Position numbers and translations under genes: made by a program. A model generated the notes under the pieces. That model did no database searches and was not told the DNA's origin. It was given only the letters and a program-made list of their open reading frames with translations. A stretch of DNA of 6,742 bases from Bacillota bacterium (lineage in GTDB: Bacteria; Bacillota; Syntrophomonadia; Syntrophomonadales; Syntrophomonadaceae): NCBI GenBank assembly GCA_017861475.1, contig JAGFXV010000080.1:1-6742 (forward strand), written 5' to 3'. Each line of letters opens with the position of its first letter. Position 1 is the stretch's first letter. Positions 5,891-6,742 of this stretch are shown in pieces.

Positions 5891-5920
5891 ATGATATTAG
5901 CTTAATTTTTCTGTTAACAA
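5891..5920 (-). promoter_or_regulatory. Possible housekeeping promoter of the MFS transporter
   Basis: TTGTTA (5920-5915), an 18-base spacer and TATCAT (5896-5891) resemble -35 and -10 boxes. The region is A/T-rich, so a chance match is possible. Confidence 0.25.
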
Positions 5921-5934
5921 AACACAATTGTTCA

Positions 5935-6213
5935 TTATTGATCATTCTGCGCCGGGGCAGTCCGATAATTACAACTTTTCAATTGTCCATCCTCAGGAGT
6001 AGTTTGATGCCGCCGGCATGGGTTGGCACATAGTTCGCCAACATATAAACACATTACAGTAGCCGGAGGAATTATATCGGGAAGAGGTTGGCCACACTTG
6101 TTACATAATTTATCCTGCGGATTAAAATTAAACTTGCCGCAGCCATCACATTTTCTTGGCCTGGGTTGGGGAGGTTTACAGCCTCCGCAATAAGGATTAC
6201 AGGACCAGCACAT
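5935..6213 (-). CDS. Small cysteine-rich zinc-ribbon protein, unknown function
   Basis: This 92-residue protein contains 12 cysteines. The N-terminus MCWSCNPYCGGCKPP has two CxxC pairs (Cys2/5 and 9/12). Residues 22-40 form a classic zinc ribbon, CDGC-X11-CNKC. The second half has four more cysteines (55, 62, 66, 81) around MCLYVGELCANPC. There is no signal peptide or membrane segment. The start at ATG 6213 is set by AGGGAGG 5 bases upstream; the frame extends upstream to an ATG at 6315 but that part crosses the operator palindrome and has no ribosome site. The protein probably binds zinc or an iron-sulfur cluster and could be a rubredoxin-like or nucleic-acid or protein-binding adaptor. It is not a family I can name. 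It lies between two MFS genes with gaps of 173 and 206 bases, so it may be transcribed separately. Confidence 0.75.
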   Translation of the reverse strand: MCWSCNPYCGGCKPPQPRPRKCDGCGKFNFNPQDKLCNKCGQPLPDIIPPATVMCLYVGELCANPCRRHQTTPEDGQLKSCNYRTAPAQNDQ

Positions 6214-6234
6214 ATTTACCTCCCTAGCCAGCTC

Positions 6235-6248
6235 GTGATAAGTATCAC
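6235..6248. promoter_or_regulatory. CRP/FNR-like palindromic operator
   Basis: GTGATAAGTATCAC is a perfect 6-bp inverted repeat with a 2-base centre. Read on the minus strand with flanks, TGTGA-N6-TCACG matches the CRP-type TGTGA-N6-TCACA in 9 of 10 positions. It ends about 20 bases before the start codon of the zinc-ribbon gene, a position that favours repression or an mRNA hairpin. Confidence 0.5.
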
Positions 6249-6263
6249 ATAAAAATAGATACG

Positions 6264-6279
6264 TAACGGGTAAACGGGT
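6264..6279. repeat. Tandem octamer repeat in the zinc-ribbon gene leader
   Basis: TAACGGGT is followed directly by AAACGGGT, then TAACC, whose last bases form GGTTAACC with the second copy. Such short tandem copies upstream of a gene can be regulator half-sites; nothing more can be shown. Confidence 0.35.
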
Positions 6280-6300
6280 TAACCGAAAATAATCTAAATA

Positions 6301-6350
6301 TGGCGGCGACTCCACATTCTTTTAAGGTTACTGCAATGGCAGAGCCGCCA
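6301..6350 (-). terminator. Possible weak terminator after the edge MFS gene
   Basis: TGGCGGC (minus 6350-6344) can pair with GCCGCCA (6307-6301) with a long intervening loop that itself holds CTGC/GCAG. The sequence after it is A/T-rich (TATTTAGATTATTTT) but has no uninterrupted T run. Position after the stop codon at 6387 fits a terminator. Confidence 0.35.
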
Positions 6351-6386
6351 CTCCAATCTCAATTTGGGACAAACCGCAGATCATTC

Positions 6387-6742
6387 TTAACCGGCTACCT
6401 TTGATCGAAGATTCGGCAAGGTTAAAGATATAGCCGAGGCAACAATCATCATAATACCGGCAAATACGAATGCCGAGGCAAGGGTACCGCTTTTGTCGGC
6501 GGCCATACCAGCCAGCATCGGTCCAAAAAATCGACCCACTACAGCCATGGTTGAAATGACGCCGCTTCCGGTCCCGCGTACTTCGGCAGAATAATAATCG
6601 GAGAAAGTTGCCAAAATAACCGGAACACTGCCAATACCGATACCCATCAGAACGAGAATCCCATAAGTTACAGCCAGCGAGGAACCAAAAGTGGCAACAA
6701 ATATAAATGCCATTACCGCCCACATGATCCCGGCAAGGGCGA
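6387..6742 (-). CDS. MFS transporter, C-terminal fragment cut by the window edge
   Basis: The frame is open through the right edge and shows 117 residues and a TAA stop. It contains about four hydrophobic helices, for example FIFVATFGSSLAVTYGILVLMGIGIG and SAFVFAGIMMIVASAISLTL, joined by the polar loop SDYYSAEVRGTGSG, typical of the last helices of MFS carriers (loop 10-11 with an RGTGSG-like motif and then GPMLAG). An internal ATG at 6725 is not the start, since the codons before it continue the membrane protein (ALAGIMWAV). Subfamily and substrate cannot be told from this part. It is the second MFS gene flanking the zinc-ribbon gene; the two MFS proteins share only general features. Confidence 0.85.
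   Translation of the reverse strand, partial: ALAGIMWAVMAFIFVATFGSSLAVTYGILVLMGIGIGSVPVILATFSDYYSAEVRGTGSGVISTMAVVGRFFGPMLAGMAADKSGTLASAFVFAGIMMIVASAISLTLPNLRSKVAG

Noticed and set aside
5848..6033. Plus-strand 61-codon frame
   Set aside because: No ribosome site, overlaps the candidate promoter region and the antisense of the zinc-ribbon gene.
6214..6315. Longer N-terminus for the zinc-ribbon protein from ATG 6315
   Set aside because: No ribosome site there, the added residues show no family character, and the region holds regulatory repeats; ATG 6213 has AGGGAGG.
6328..6723. 131-codon minus-strand frame at the right edge
   Set aside because: It overlaps the MFS fragment in another frame; its composition (many Cys, Arg and Trp) is typical of a shadow, while the MFS frame has clear helices.

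Overview
The window looks like a piece of an anaerobic Firmicute chromosome (Clostridia or Negativicutes type, moderate GC). This is inferred from the strong GGAGG ribosome binding sites, U-tract terminators, a terminator-coupled riboswitch, a trigger-factor paralog outside the clpPX context, and candidate sigma-54 promoters. No species can be named from the sequence alone. All convincing genes are on the minus strand, so transcription runs right to left.

Right part (about 6742 to 5729): the C-terminal end of an MFS transporter (cut by the window edge), then a 92-residue cysteine-rich protein with a zinc ribbon. A CRP/FNR-like palindrome and a tandem octamer lie in the leader of the small gene. 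Middle (5728 to 4370): a complete MFS transporter resembling the aromatic acid:H+ symporter family, closed by a strong hairpin terminator.

The 468-base gene-free stretch 3902-4369 is packed with regulation. From right to left it holds the transporter terminator, a second inverted repeat (terminator or activator site), a near-consensus sigma-54 (-24/-12) promoter, a molybdenum cofactor (Moco) riboswitch aptamer with its GAAA tetraloop hairpin, and an intrinsic terminator that serves as expression platform.

Left part (3901 to 1): a tight five-gene operon under that riboswitch: MOSC-domain protein, full-length trigger-factor-like chaperone, MobA, MobB, and a DUF2064 GT-A-fold enzyme that runs off the left edge. 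MobA and MobB turn molybdopterin cofactor into the guanine dinucleotide form. The MOSC protein probably handles or transfers sulfur or cofactor. The chaperone plausibly assists apo-molybdoenzyme maturation, by analogy with the PceT/CprT trigger factors of dehalogenase operons. The role of the DUF2064 protein is unknown. The most interesting points are the chaperone and the DUF2064 enzyme placed under cofactor-sensing control, and the apparent layering of sigma-54 initiation on riboswitch termination.
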